A stretch of 64,000 nucleotides of DNA. Source: Candidatus Contendibacter sp. GTDB lineage: Bacteria > Pseudomonadota > Gammaproteobacteria > Competibacterales > Competibacteraceae. A program made the position numbers and the translations under genes. The stretch is from assembly GCA_029624675.1 (NCBI GenBank), contig JARSSP010000036.1, positions 124,001 through 188,000 of the forward strand, given 5' to 3'. Below, piece by piece: positions 28,552 through 37,188 of the stretch. Numbering within the stretch: position 1 is the stretch's first letter; each line of letters starts with the position of its first letter. The notes under the pieces were generated by a model. It had not been told where the DNA came from. It saw only the letters and a program-made list of their open reading frames with translations, and did not search any database.

Positions 28552-28749
28552 ATGCGGATTCTGTATTTGCTGATTCCGATGGCTCTTGGGGTGGTGGGCG
28601 TGGCGCTGTGGGGGTTTTTGTGGGCGGTGCGGACCGGGCAATTCGACGATCTGGAAGGATCCGCCCACCGGATCCTGATGGACGACGACGATCCGCGCAT
28701 CCCCCATTACCGCGCCGAGGCCAAAGAGGATAAATCCTTGAGTGAATGA
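28552..28749 (+). CDS. ccoS: cbb3 oxidase maturation protein CcoS
   Basis: 65 residues with one helix (LYLLIPMALGVVGVALWGF) and the CcoS signature WAVRTGQFDDLEG, then DDDDPRIPHY. CcoS is needed for cofactor insertion into cbb3 oxidases. GTGGAGG precedes the ATG, 20 bases after ccoI. Length and position are canonical. Confidence 0.93.
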   Translation: MRILYLLIPMALGVVGVALWGFLWAVRTGQFDDLEGSAHRILMDDDDPRIPHYRAEAKEDKSLSE

Positions 28750-28795
28750 AAGAAATCATTTAGCATTTCCTATATAAATCTTATGGAGAAACCCC

Positions 28796-28897
28796 ATGTT
28801 CACCTTTCAGAATTTCCCGATTGTCATCATTCTTATCCTGGTCGTCGCCTCGTGGCTCAGCTTCCTGTCGGTCGTGCCGTGGGGTAGCCTGTTCTGA
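28796..28897 (+). CDS. 33-residue one-helix membrane peptide at end of cbb3 locus
   Basis: Small frame starting MFTFQNFPIVII, with a single hydrophobic helix and ending WGSLF, then TGA. GGAG lies eight bases before the ATG, and a strong terminator follows 25 bases after the stop, so it looks like a real last gene of the operon. I do not recognise the family. Tiny one-helix subunits exist in some cbb3 oxidases (for example CcoM of Pseudomonas stutzeri) and in bd oxidases (CydX), so a subunit or assembly role is a reasonable guess from position only. Confidence 0.6.
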   Translation: MFTFQNFPIVIILILVVASWLSFLSVVPWGSLF

Positions 28898-28921
28898 ATC
28901 CAGCTTCAAGACTGGCGATAG

Positions 28922-28954
28922 CCGCCTTTTCCCGCGAGGGGGAAGGCGGTTTTT
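28922..28954 (+). terminator. Rho-independent terminator of the cbb3 locus
   Basis: Stem CCGCCTT with AAGGCGG, extended inward by TTCCC against GGGGG with wobble pairs, then TTTTTAT. It ends the ccoS/33-residue-peptide transcript 28 bases before birA. Confidence 0.85.
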
Positions 28955-28981
28955 ATTGCCCCTGGAATCCGGAGCGAACCG

Positions 28982-29794
28982 ATGAACGTTGCGCTGGAAC
29001 TACTGGAACGGAAGCGCATCCTGGCTGAATTGACCGAAACGGCTCGCGCCTGGCTTGGTCGACTGGACGTACATCCAGTGCTGGATTCCACCAACGATGA
29101 CCTGTTGGCCCGGATCGACGAGGACTGGCCCAGCGGCGCGGTCTGCCTGGCCGAGCAGCAGCGGGCTGGGCGGGGCCGGCTGGGGCGGTCCTGGCAGTCA
29201 CCCTTCGCCGCCAGTCTGGCCGGTTCACTGCTGTGGCGGTTTCATCTGTCGGCGACGGCGCTGAGCGGTTTGAGTCTGGCGACTGGCATTGCCGTGGCCC
29301 GCGCCCTGCGGAGTTTCGGCGTGGCCGAAGTCGGGCTGAAATGGCCCAATGACCTATGGTGGCGCGAACGCAAGCTGGGCGGCGTCCTGCTGGAATCCAG
29401 CGGTGGCCCCGATGTTTTCGCCGTGGTGGCTGGCGTCGGCTTGAACGTGGCGCTGCCCCCCGCGGCGGCGGCGGCGATCGACCAACCCTGGGTCGATCTG
29501 CGGGAAATCCTGGGGGTGGAGCCCATTGCCCGCAACCGGTTGGCCGCGCTGCTGATCAGCGAATTGATCGAAACCTTCGTGCGGTTTCAGGGGGGGGGGT
29601 TCGCCGATCTGGCCGCCGAGTGGGCGGAATTTGATCGGGTGGTCGGACGACGGGTACGCCTGACCCTGCCCAATACGACTCTGATCGGCATCGCCCGGGG
29701 CGTGGACGCGACGGGTGCATTGTTGCTGGAGACCGCTGACGGACGGCTGCGACCCTGTATCGGCGGCGAAATCAGCCTGAGGCTGGAGCCATGA
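28982..29794 (+). CDS. birA: Biotin-[acetyl-CoA-carboxylase] ligase, no repressor domain
   Basis: 270 residues. It makes biotinyl-AMP and attaches biotin to carboxylases. Catalytic motifs are LDSTNDDLL, the biotinyl-AMP loop AGRGRLGRSW, LKWPNDLWW and KLGGVLLE, plus the C-terminal SH3-like cap. Only about 30 residues precede the catalytic domain and no helix-turn-helix is seen, so unlike E. coli BirA it should not repress the bio genes. A run of ten G lies at 29590-29599. It overlaps coaX by four bases, a common gammaproteobacterial pairing. Confidence 0.93.
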   Translation: MNVALELLERKRILAELTETARAWLGRLDVHPVLDSTNDDLLARIDEDWPSGAVCLAEQQRAGRGRLGRSWQSPFAASLAGSLLWRFHLSATALSGLSLATGIAVARALRSFGVAEVGLKWPNDLWWRERKLGGVLLESSGGPDVFAVVAGVGLNVALPPAAAAAIDQPWVDLREILGVEPIARNRLAALLISELIETFVRFQGGGFADLAAEWAEFDRVVGRRVRLTLPNTTLIGIARGVDATGALLLETADGRLRPCIGGEISLRLEP

Positions 29795-30525
29795 TCTTGC
29801 TGGCCGATGTCGGCAATAGCCGCATCAAATGGGTTTGTTGCGAGCGGGGCGAGTTTCGGGCGCGCGGTCGGGCCGCGCATGGCGAAGAGAGTTGGAGCGA
29901 ACTGGCGGGCCGGCTGTGGGTGGATCTGCCCCGCCCGACGCGGGTATTGATCGTCAGCGTGGCCGGATCCAAGGCTCGGGTGGAATTGACGGCCTGGATC
30001 CAGCGGACCTGGGCCATCCAGGCGGAATTCGCGGTTTCGACCGCGGCCGCTTGCGGGATCCGCAATTCCTACGCCGAACCGGAGCGGATGGGCGCGGACC
30101 GCTGGGTGGCGATGATCGCGGCGCGGGCGCTGCTGGGATCGCAAGCCTGCTATGTGGTCGATTGCGGCACGGCGGTCACGATCGACGCGCTGGCGGCGGA
30201 TGGCCAGCACCTGGGTGGGGTGATCGTACCAGGGATGCGACTGATGCGCGAGGCCCTGTATCGAGAAACCCAGCAGATTCCGCCGGAAACCGGAGAAGCG
30301 CGTCTGTTCGGTCAGAGCACTCGCGACTGCGTCTGGGGTGGAGCGCTGTATGCGGTGGTCTCGGCCATCGACGAGATTATCGATCGGATGGTCGCCCGCC
30401 ACGGTCCCGGCGCGCGGTTGTTGACCGGCGGCGCCGCTGAGGCGGTGTCGCCCAGTTTGCAACGCGACTATCGACTGGAGCCGGACTTGATTTTCATCGG
30501 GCTGCAGGTGATCGCTGGGGGTTGA
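29791..30525 (+). CDS. coaX: Type III pantothenate kinase
   Basis: 244-residue ASKHA-fold kinase for the first step of coenzyme A synthesis. Motifs are LLADVGNSRIKW near the start, the GADR motif RMGADRWVAMIAA, YVVDCGTAVTIDAL and GGVIVPGMRLM. Length is typical of CoaX. It is translationally coupled to birA (ATGA). The convergent eda gene follows after 165 bases that hold no recognisable gene or clear terminator. Confidence 0.95.
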   Translation: MILLADVGNSRIKWVCCERGEFRARGRAAHGEESWSELAGRLWVDLPRPTRVLIVSVAGSKARVELTAWIQRTWAIQAEFAVSTAAACGIRNSYAEPERMGADRWVAMIAARALLGSQACYVVDCGTAVTIDALAADGQHLGGVIVPGMRLMREALYRETQQIPPETGEARLFGQSTRDCVWGGALYAVVSAIDEIIDRMVARHGPGARLLTGGAAEAVSPSLQRDYRLEPDLIFIGLQVIAGG

Positions 30526-30690
30526 GCGCGGGCAATGTCCAGGCCCGGAACGGCGCCTGATTCGTTTGCCGGCGCCTCACTGTCAGGCGGGTTGCCAAGC
30601 GAAACCGCGAGGCTGTGGTTTCTTCGATCAGCGGGGTTTGGTAACGAATCGCGCGATGCGTCTGGAACCGTTCGCGGTTAGGGCGATGCT

Positions 30691-31326
30691 TCATCTCGGA
30701 CCCAAGCCGCTGGCCTGTCGGGCCAGCGCCGTGACCCGCTGCCAATCACCCGCCACCAGCGCGGTTTTGGGAGCCAACCAAGAGCCGCCCACGCAAGCGA
30801 CGTTAGGCAGCGCCAAAAACTCCGGCGCGGTCGCGGCCGTGATGCCTCCGGTCGGACAGAACGTCACGTCCGGAAACGGTCCCGCCAACGCTTGCAGCAT
30901 CCCAACGCCACCTGCCTGCCGAGCCGGGAACAATTTCATCTCGCGCCAGCCGGCCAGGCGGGCGGCGATCACCTCGGACGGCGTCATCACGCCCGGCAAC
31001 AACGGCAGACGACTTTCGCGGGCGGCTTCGATCAACGCTGGGGTCAAGCCAGGGCTCACGCCGAAACGGGCGCCGGCATCCCGCGCCTCGATAAAATCCT
31101 CGGGACGGATCAGAGTGCCGGCCCCCACGATGGCCTCCGGCACCTCGCGCGCGATTGTCCGGATCGCCGCCAACGCCACCGGAGTGCGCAGAGTCACCTC
31201 CAGCACCCGCACGCCGCCCGCGACCAAGGCGCTGGCCAGGGGAACCGCTCGTGCCAACTCGTCGATAGCGAGGACCGGAATCACTGGACCAATGCGTATC
31301 ACCTCCAGCACGGTCAATCCGTGCAT
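30691..31326 (-). CDS. eda: 2-keto-3-deoxy-6-phosphogluconate aldolase (KDPG/KHG)
   Basis: 211 residues. It splits KDPG into pyruvate and glyceraldehyde-3-phosphate, the last Entner-Doudoroff step. Visible are [14 protein letters not shown], the catalytic Glu in [20 protein letters not shown], the Schiff-base Lys in EMKLFPA and CPTGGI. The ATG at 31326 lies 13 bases inside the end of edd. The open frame runs much further upstream within edd, but that part is not protein-like for this family. Confidence 0.95.
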   Translation of the reverse strand: MHGLTVLEVIRIGPVIPVLAIDELARAVPLASALVAGGVRVLEVTLRTPVALAAIRTIAREVPEAIVGAGTLIRPEDFIEARDAGARFGVSPGLTPALIEAARESRLPLLPGVMTPSEVIAARLAGWREMKLFPARQAGGVGMLQALAGPFPDVTFCPTGGITAATAPEFLALPNVACVGGSWLAPKTALVAGDWQRVTALARQASGLGPR

Positions 31327-33218
31327 GGCGCGTTTCCCAGCGTGCGGACGAAGCGAGCGGCGTTCGACGTGGCATGGGACGCCGGTGTTGCTTCCACGCT
31401 CTCCCAGGTCGCGAAGGTAAGCGCTCCTTGCTCCGCCCCGCTCACGTTGGCGCGAAAACCGGCAAACAGTTCGCGCCCGAAACCATGCTGATGGTCGCGC
31501 AAATCCACCGGCTCCAGCCGACGGGCCATCCACTCCGCCGTTGCGACCTTCGCTTCGAGAATGCCGCGCTCGCCATCGAGCAGAATCGCGTCGCCGTCGC
31601 GTACCTTGGCCAGCGGCCCGCCGGCTAGGCATTCCGGTGTCACATGAACCGCTGCCAGCACCGCGCCGGACGCGCCCGACAAGCGGCCGTCGGTGACCAG
31701 CGCCACCTTGAACCCCTCGTCCTGTAACACGCCAAGCGGCGGCGTCAACGTGTGCAATTCCGGCATCCCGTTGGCGCGCGGCCCCTGATAGCGCACCACG
31801 GCGACGAAATCGCGCCGTAGCTCGCCCCGCGCGAACGCGGCCATCAGCGCCTCCTGCCTGTCGAACACCAGGGCGGGCGCTTCCACCACGCGATGCTCCG
31901 GTTTGATCGCCGAAGTCTTGATCACCGCGCGACCCAAATTGCCGTTCAGCAATTTCAATCCACTGTCGGGAGCGAACGGTCGCGCGGCGGGACGTAGCAC
32001 GCTCTCGTCGCCACTGTGTTCTGGCGCCCGGCGCCAAGTCAGTACGCCATCGTCCAGAACTGACTCCTCGCGATAACGCGCCAGACCTTTGCCAACGACG
32101 GTCAGTACATCACCGTGCAGCAGCCCCGCGTCAAGCAGTTCACCGATGAGAAAACCCGCGCCGCCTGCGGCATGAAACTGGTTGATATCGGCTTGACCGT
32201 TCGGATAGATCCGAGCGAGCAGGGGTACCACAGCCGACAAGTCGCTGAAGTCGTCCCAGTTGATCGCGATGCCGGCGGCCTGGGCGATGGCGACCAGATG
32301 CAGGGTGTGATTAGTCGAACCGCTAGTCGCTAGCAGACCGACGATCCCGTTGACCACCGCCCGTTCGTCCACGACCCACCCTATCGGGAGGTACTCTTCG
32401 CCCTGGGCGGTGATCCGAGCCGCGCGCTGGGCCGCCGCCTGGGTCAGCGCGTCGCGCAGCGCGGTGTTGGGAGGGACGAAGGCCGCGCCGGGCAGATGCA
32501 GGCCCATCGTTTCCATCAGCATCTGATTTGAGTTGGCAGTGCCGTAAAACGTGCAGGTGCCCGGCCCGTGATACGCCTGGAACTCCGCCTCCAGCAGCGC
32601 GTCGCGCCCAATCCGGCCTTGAGCGTACAGTTGACGAATTTTCGCCTTCTCGGTGTTGGGCAGGCCGGAGGCCATCGGTCCGCTGGGCACGAAGATCGTC
32701 GGCAGGTGGCCGAAGTGCAGGGCGCCGATCAGCAGTCCCGGCACGATCTTGTCGCAAACGCCGAGGCACAGCACGGCATCGAACACGTTGTGTGCCAGCG
32801 CCACGGCGGTCGCCATCGCGATCACGTCGCGCGAGAACAGCGACAGTTCCATGCCCGGCTGGCCTTGCGTCACGCCATCGCACATGGCGGGCACACCGCC
32901 GGCGAATCGCGCCACCGCTCCCACCGCGCGCGCCGCTTGCTTGATCAGGGCGGGAAATCGCTCCAGCGGCTGATGGGCGGACAGCAAGTCATTGTATGAG
33001 GAGACGATGGCGAGATGGAGCCAACGCGCCTCGCGTGGGATGGCCTTGTCGGTCGGGTCGAGGGTGGCGCAGGCATGGGCGAAGTTGGCGCAGGATAGGT
33101 CCTTGCGCGATCCACGCGCGCGGGCCTGGTCAAGCCGCGCCAGGTAGGCGGAGCGGGTCGGCGCGCTGCGCTGGCGAACGCGGTCGGTCACCGCCGCTAC
33201 GGTCGGATGAAGCGTCAT
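31314..33218 (-). CDS. edd: Phosphogluconate dehydratase
   Basis: 634 residues, normal for Edd. It is an iron-sulfur dehydratase that turns 6-phosphogluconate into KDPG. Cluster cysteines lie in [16 protein letters not shown] and [16 protein letters not shown], with [15 protein letters not shown] giving the third. Other marks are [25 protein letters not shown] and [18 protein letters not shown] lies six bases before the ATG. It forms an operon with eda. Glucose-6-phosphate dehydrogenase and a gluconate transporter are not in the window. Confidence 0.97.
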   Translation of the reverse strand: MTLHPTVAAVTDRVRQRSAPTRSAYLARLDQARARGSRKDLSCANFAHACATLDPTDKAIPREARWLHLAIVSSYNDLLSAHQPLERFPALIKQAARAVGAVARFAGGVPAMCDGVTQGQPGMELSLFSRDVIAMATAVALAHNVFDAVLCLGVCDKIVPGLLIGALHFGHLPTIFVPSGPMASGLPNTEKAKIRQLYAQGRIGRDALLEAEFQAYHGPGTCTFYGTANSNQMLMETMGLHLPGAAFVPPNTALRDALTQAAAQRAARITAQGEEYLPIGWVVDERAVVNGIVGLLATSGSTNHTLHLVAIAQAAGIAINWDDFSDLSAVVPLLARIYPNGQADINQFHAAGGAGFLIGELLDAGLLHGDVLTVVGKGLARYREESVLDDGVLTWRRAPEHSGDESVLRPAARPFAPDSGLKLLNGNLGRAVIKTSAIKPEHRVVEAPALVFDRQEALMAAFARGELRRDFVAVVRYQGPRANGMPELHTLTPPLGVLQDEGFKVALVTDGRLSGASGAVLAAVHVTPECLAGGPLAKVRDGDAILLDGERGILEAKVATAEWMARRLEPVDLRDHQHGFGRELFAGFRANVSGAEQGALTFATWESVEATPASHATSNAARFVRTLGNAPCTD

Positions 33219-33392
33219 GGCGAAACCTCCTGTGTCATGAACGGAGACTGGGTCGCCGATGTTGCGCTCTCACTCGATCCACTCGTGGAGCGGTTGCGAT
33301 GGCGCGATACTCTCCTGTTCCAGCATGGCCGAGGATGTCAAGATAGATCGGCAGCGTTGTTGCAAACGGCCATCACGCGACGAATGCACAGA

Positions 33393-34175
33393 TCAACGAT
33401 TGTAATGTGGCGGCCGTTTTTCCACGAAGGCGCGCAGACCTTCCAGGCCGTCGGCGTGGCCCGCGCAGGTGGCCAAGCCGCGCCGCTCGCGTTCCAACTG
33501 CGCTTCCCACGAGGTGTCGAACGCATCGGTCAGCAGAGTTTTGACATGGCCGAAGGTATGCAAGGACTTTTGAGCGAGGGTCCGCGTCATCTCCAGCGCG
33601 GTATCCAGCAATCGCGCGTCGGGAACCACCCGCGTTACCAATCCCCAGGCCAGGGCCTGGTCGGCGGCTATCGGCTCGTCGAACGCAGCGATTTCCAGGG
33701 CGCGGGCCAGCCCGACCAGGCGCGGCAGGGTGAAGGTGCCGCCGGCGTCGATGCACAGCGCGTTGCTGGTGAAACCCTGCTTGAGCCGCGCCGATTCCGC
33801 CATGATTCGAAAATCGCAGGCCAAGGCCAGGGAAAAGCCGCCGCCGGCCGCCACGCCGTTAATGGCGGCGATGACCGGCTTGCGCAGTCGACGGATTTCG
33901 GTCACGCAGACATGAACCTGCGTGGCCAGTTCGTGAAATGCCGCCGCCGGTCCATGGGGATGGGCCAGCACGAATTTAATATCGCCGCCGGCGGAAAAGG
34001 CCGGACCGCTGCCAGTGATGATGACGCCATGAATCGCCGGGTCGGCTCCCACATCCAGCAGCGCTCGGGTCAGCGCCTGGGCGGTCGGGATATTCAGGGC
34101 GTTATAGGCTTCCGGTCGGTTCAGGGTCAGTTGGGCCGCCGAACCATGAACGGTCATCAGCACAGGTTCTCTCAT
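33393..34175 (-). CDS. Enoyl-CoA hydratase/isomerase family protein
   Basis: 260-residue crotonase-fold protein. The oxyanion-hole segments are GPAFSAGGDIKF and GVAAGGGFSLALACDFRI. At the site of the second catalytic Glu of true hydratases the sequence reads CIDAGGTFTLPRLVG, with Asp, as in PaaG-type isomerases; the first catalytic Glu is also not evident. It may therefore be an enoyl-CoA isomerase rather than a hydratase. AGGAG precedes the start. It is a single gene between edd and a membrane protein; the pathway is unknown. Confidence 0.82.
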   Translation of the reverse strand: MREPVLMTVHGSAAQLTLNRPEAYNALNIPTAQALTRALLDVGADPAIHGVIITGSGPAFSAGGDIKFVLAHPHGPAAAFHELATQVHVCVTEIRRLRKPVIAAINGVAAGGGFSLALACDFRIMAESARLKQGFTSNALCIDAGGTFTLPRLVGLARALEIAAFDEPIAADQALAWGLVTRVVPDARLLDTALEMTRTLAQKSLHTFGHVKTLLTDAFDTSWEAQLERERRGLATCAGHADGLEGLRAFVEKRPPHYNR

Positions 34176-34229
34176 GGGACATGCTCCTGGGGGGTATTGA
34201 AAAGGGCTGACTCAAGCAACGCGCATGGG

Positions 34230-35798
34230 CTACGAAGCCTTGCCGGAATACAGTCCCACGTCGGGCGCGCCGAGGTGCCTCAACCTGCGCATGTCAATGA
34301 CGAAATCGAACGATTGTTGTGACAGCGGCGCGTGGCCGGTTTGCATTTCGTAGCGCCGCTCGCGATCGGGCAGCGCGGGAAAACGCTCGCGCATCAATAC
34401 ATCGAAGATCTTTTGCGGCATCCAGTCGTTGTTGGTCGACAGCGAGCCAAATTCGTCGTGATAGGCAATCGCCACCGGACTGTCGGCCAGCGTGGGTTGC
34501 ACGAAATAAAGCCTGACGGGCCGGTCTTGCAACACGACGTGTTTGGCCGTGTCCTGAATGATTTGCAGCTCGGCGCCTTGGGGAGCGGCGATGAGCGCAA
34601 AGGCGTGGAAACGCGCCGCGTGGACCGCTAGCGCCAGCGCCACGACATAGCCGGCCCCTTCGATCCACCGCCCTCCACGCTTTGCCAGACCACACAGATT
34701 GATCCACGACAGCGTGACAAAAACCAGCAATACACCGGTCAGGGCAAACGTCGTGCGGTAGGAAGCGTAACGATCCGCCACCACAAGATTGACGCTATAC
34801 GCCGCCAGCGGCAGCAACACGAGCAGCATCAACCAGAATGCGGCCATTTGCCCGCCACGTCGCCACCCTTCGGCGCCCAGTCCCGCCGCCAGCAGCGCCG
34901 CGGTCAGCCCCACGCTTGCCGTGAAAGCGGCCCGCGTCGAGCCGTCGTCGTCGTTCAGCACGAAGATACTGAGCGCGTTGGGCAACGATCCCTGGATGAA
35001 CCACCAAAGCTTACCGAATGGATCGTGTTCGAACATGATGCGCGCCGATGCCTCAAACACCTCGGCCAGATACAGCACCTTCACGATGAGAAAGGCCACG
35101 ACTAGTCCAGCGAACACGATGCCCAGATGAACGCTCACCCAGCGCAGATTCTCACTCCACGACCGCCCGCGTCGACTCGGTAGCGCCGTCGCGATGCCGA
35201 CGCAGTAAAATAAGCCGGTCGGCTGATAAACCAGGGCGGCGAGCGTCATCAACAGCACGGCCCCAGATCGGCGGAATCCTGGCCAGCACGCGCGCGCGTT
35301 GTCCGCCAGTGCAAACCCACCGAGCGAAAACAACGCCGCCACCGTGTAGGGCCAAGCGGTGGCCCAACTGGCGATCACCTGCGCCGCTGGCACCAGGGAG
35401 GCCATGGCCGCCGTGAACGCCGCCGCGGCTAGGTTCCAGCCCCGCCGCCGCAACAACCCAAACAGGAATACCGCGATCAGCCCAAGCCCGATCGCGCCCG
35501 CGAACCGTAGCCATTCAAGTTCGCGGATGGAGTCGATCCAGCCAAAGGAATATTCCAGCAGAAATCCGTAAACCGGCCGTCCATGCGAAGCGATGAAATG
35601 GATGATCTTTCCCGGTTGTTCGTGCGCTTCGTTGAGGTTGGAGTAGTCGTCGCGGAAGCCGAAGTGATGAAACGTGGTATTCCAGTAGGTAGCGAGCGGT
35701 AGCCCGAAAAGCATCAGGGCCAGCGCCCATGCGAACCATGGGGCCGTGGAAGATTTCTGGCGCTGGCGATCCAGTGCGCCACCTGGGAAAGAAATCAT
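34230..35798 (-). CDS. Multi-pass membrane protein, possible GT-C type glycosyltransferase
   Basis: 522 residues with about ten predicted helices. The first loop has HHFGFRDDYSNLNEA, an acidic pair after the first helix like the catalytic region of GT-C or GtrII-like lipid-linked glycosyltransferases. The C-terminal 120 residues are soluble (LYFVQPTLADSPVAIAYHDE). It has no confident family match by eye. It lies 59 bases after folA on the same strand but is probably a separate unit. A role in cell-surface glycan decoration is only a suggestion. Confidence 0.6.
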   Translation of the reverse strand: MISFPGGALDRQRQKSSTAPWFAWALALMLFGLPLATYWNTTFHHFGFRDDYSNLNEAHEQPGKIIHFIASHGRPVYGFLLEYSFGWIDSIRELEWLRFAGAIGLGLIAVFLFGLLRRRGWNLAAAAFTAAMASLVPAAQVIASWATAWPYTVAALFSLGGFALADNARACWPGFRRSGAVLLMTLAALVYQPTGLFYCVGIATALPSRRGRSWSENLRWVSVHLGIVFAGLVVAFLIVKVLYLAEVFEASARIMFEHDPFGKLWWFIQGSLPNALSIFVLNDDDGSTRAAFTASVGLTAALLAAGLGAEGWRRGGQMAAFWLMLLVLLPLAAYSVNLVVADRYASYRTTFALTGVLLVFVTLSWINLCGLAKRGGRWIEGAGYVVALALAVHAARFHAFALIAAPQGAELQIIQDTAKHVVLQDRPVRLYFVQPTLADSPVAIAYHDEFGSLSTNNDWMPQKIFDVLMRERFPALPDRERRYEMQTGHAPLSQQSFDFVIDMRRLRHLGAPDVGLYSGKAS

Positions 35799-35857
35799 AA
35801 GGAATAACAGAAAATCTTCTGGTTATTGTGATTCAAGGTCTTATTACCCCTGACCCA

Positions 35858-36346
35858 TCACGCGCGCTCCCACCGTTGAAATCGGTACGGCCAGGCGTGA
35901 TCCCGATCCGCTGGATATGACTCTTCCCAAGCCAGCCGCCAGTCTCCCTCGTTCCATTCCGGAAACCAGACGTCGCCGGGCACATCCGCCTCCACCCGCG
36001 TGAGATATAGCCGTTCGGCCAGCGGCAGAGTTTGCCGATACAACGCCGCGCCACCGATCGCCATAATTTCGGGAACCGCGCCGGCCAGTTCCACGGCTTC
36101 GTCCAGCGACCGCGCCACCATGCAGCCGGGCGCTTGATAATCTGGGTCGCGGCTCAACACGATCATCCGCCGTCCCGGCAATGGCCGACCGATGGATTCC
36201 CAGGTGCGCCGGCCCATCAGCAACGGCTTGCCCATCGTCGTTCGCTTGAAGAAGCGCAAGTCCGCCGTCAACCGCCAAGGCAGGCGGTTATCGCGACCGA
36301 TCACCCGGTTGCGCGCCAGCGCGGCGATGAGCGCGAGCGAGGACAT
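35858..36346 (-). CDS. folA: Dihydrofolate reductase
   Basis: 162 residues, the normal length. It reduces dihydrofolate to tetrahydrofolate with NADPH. Motifs are IAALARNRVIGRDNRLPW, ADLRFFKRTTMGKPLLMG, RTWESIGRPLPGR and a C-terminal YPADRDHAWPYRFQRWER. Its ATG directly follows the stop of apaH (TGAATG), giving the common apaH-folA pairing. NudB, an earlier folate-pathway enzyme, is encoded upstream in the same run. Confidence 0.96.
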   Translation of the reverse strand: MSSLALIAALARNRVIGRDNRLPWRLTADLRFFKRTTMGKPLLMGRRTWESIGRPLPGRRMIVLSRDPDYQAPGCMVARSLDEAVELAGAVPEIMAIGGAALYRQTLPLAERLYLTRVEADVPGDVWFPEWNEGDWRLAWEESYPADRDHAWPYRFQRWERA

Positions 36347-37177
36347 TCAGGTCAGAGAAGGAAAATTGATCGCGGGTACGCTCCAAGCGGGGATGCCAGG
36401 TTGGTCCAACCGGATCGCGGTCAGCCGGTTGCCCCAGACGCAGCCGCTGTCGAGGGCGTAAATCCCCGGCGCGCGATAATAGCCCAGCGCCGCCCAGTGG
36501 CCGAACACGAGGTTAAGATCGGCGCTGCGCCGGCCGGGCACGGTGAACCAGGGCAACAGACCCGGCTCCTGACTGCCCGGCGGCCCCTTCTCGGCAAAGG
36601 ACAGCGCGCCATCCGCCGTGCAAAACCGTATCCGGGTCAGGACGTTGACGATGAAGCGCAGCCGGTCGTAACCAGCCAGATCATCCCGCCAGCGGCGCGG
36701 TTCACCGCCGAACATGTGGGCCAGGAAATCCCCGCAATCCGGCCCGCGCAGGGTCGCTTCCAGTTCCGCCGCGCAGCGTTGCGCCAGAGCCAAATCCCAC
36801 TGTGGCGGCAGGCCCGCGTGAATCAGGGTGAAATTCAGCGTTGGATCGTGGTGCAACAAAGGCCGTCGGCGCAGCCAGTCCAGCAATTCGTCCCGATCGG
36901 GCGCAGCGAGAATGGTATGAAACGTGTCCTTGCGCTTGGGCTTGACCTGACCGGCGGCGACCGCCAACAGAGTCAGGTCGTGATTGCCCAACACCGTCAC
37001 CGTCCGCTTGCCCAGGCCATGCACCAGCCGCAGCACTTCGACCGAATGCGGCCCACGATTGACCAGATCGCCGACCAGCCATAGCACGTCAGCGACGGGA
37101 TCGAAGCGCAGATGATCCAGCAGGCGGGCCAAGGGGTCGTAACAACCCTGAATATCGCCGATGGCGTAAACGGCCAT
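36347..37177 (-). CDS. apaH: Symmetrical bis(5'-nucleosyl)-tetraphosphatase ApaH
   Basis: 276 residues. It cleaves Ap4A, a by-product of aminoacyl-tRNA synthetases under stress, to two ADP. Metallophosphatase motifs are YAIGDIQGCYDPL, GDLVNRGPHSVEVL and GNHDLTLLAV; the family C-terminal part includes LVFGHWAALGYY and ALDSGCVWGNRLTAIRL. It starts 11 bases after acvB and abuts folA. Confidence 0.96.
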   Translation of the reverse strand: MAVYAIGDIQGCYDPLARLLDHLRFDPVADVLWLVGDLVNRGPHSVEVLRLVHGLGKRTVTVLGNHDLTLLAVAAGQVKPKRKDTFHTILAAPDRDELLDWLRRRPLLHHDPTLNFTLIHAGLPPQWDLALAQRCAAELEATLRGPDCGDFLAHMFGGEPRRWRDDLAGYDRLRFIVNVLTRIRFCTADGALSFAEKGPPGSQEPGLLPWFTVPGRRSADLNLVFGHWAALGYYRAPGIYALDSGCVWGNRLTAIRLDQPGIPAWSVPAINFPSLT

Positions 37178-37188
37178 GTTCAGCCTCT

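Noticed and set aside
31327..32037. Upstream extension of the eda reading frame into edd
   Set aside because: Eda family similarity begins at 31326 and the upstream part overlaps the Edd active-site coding region.
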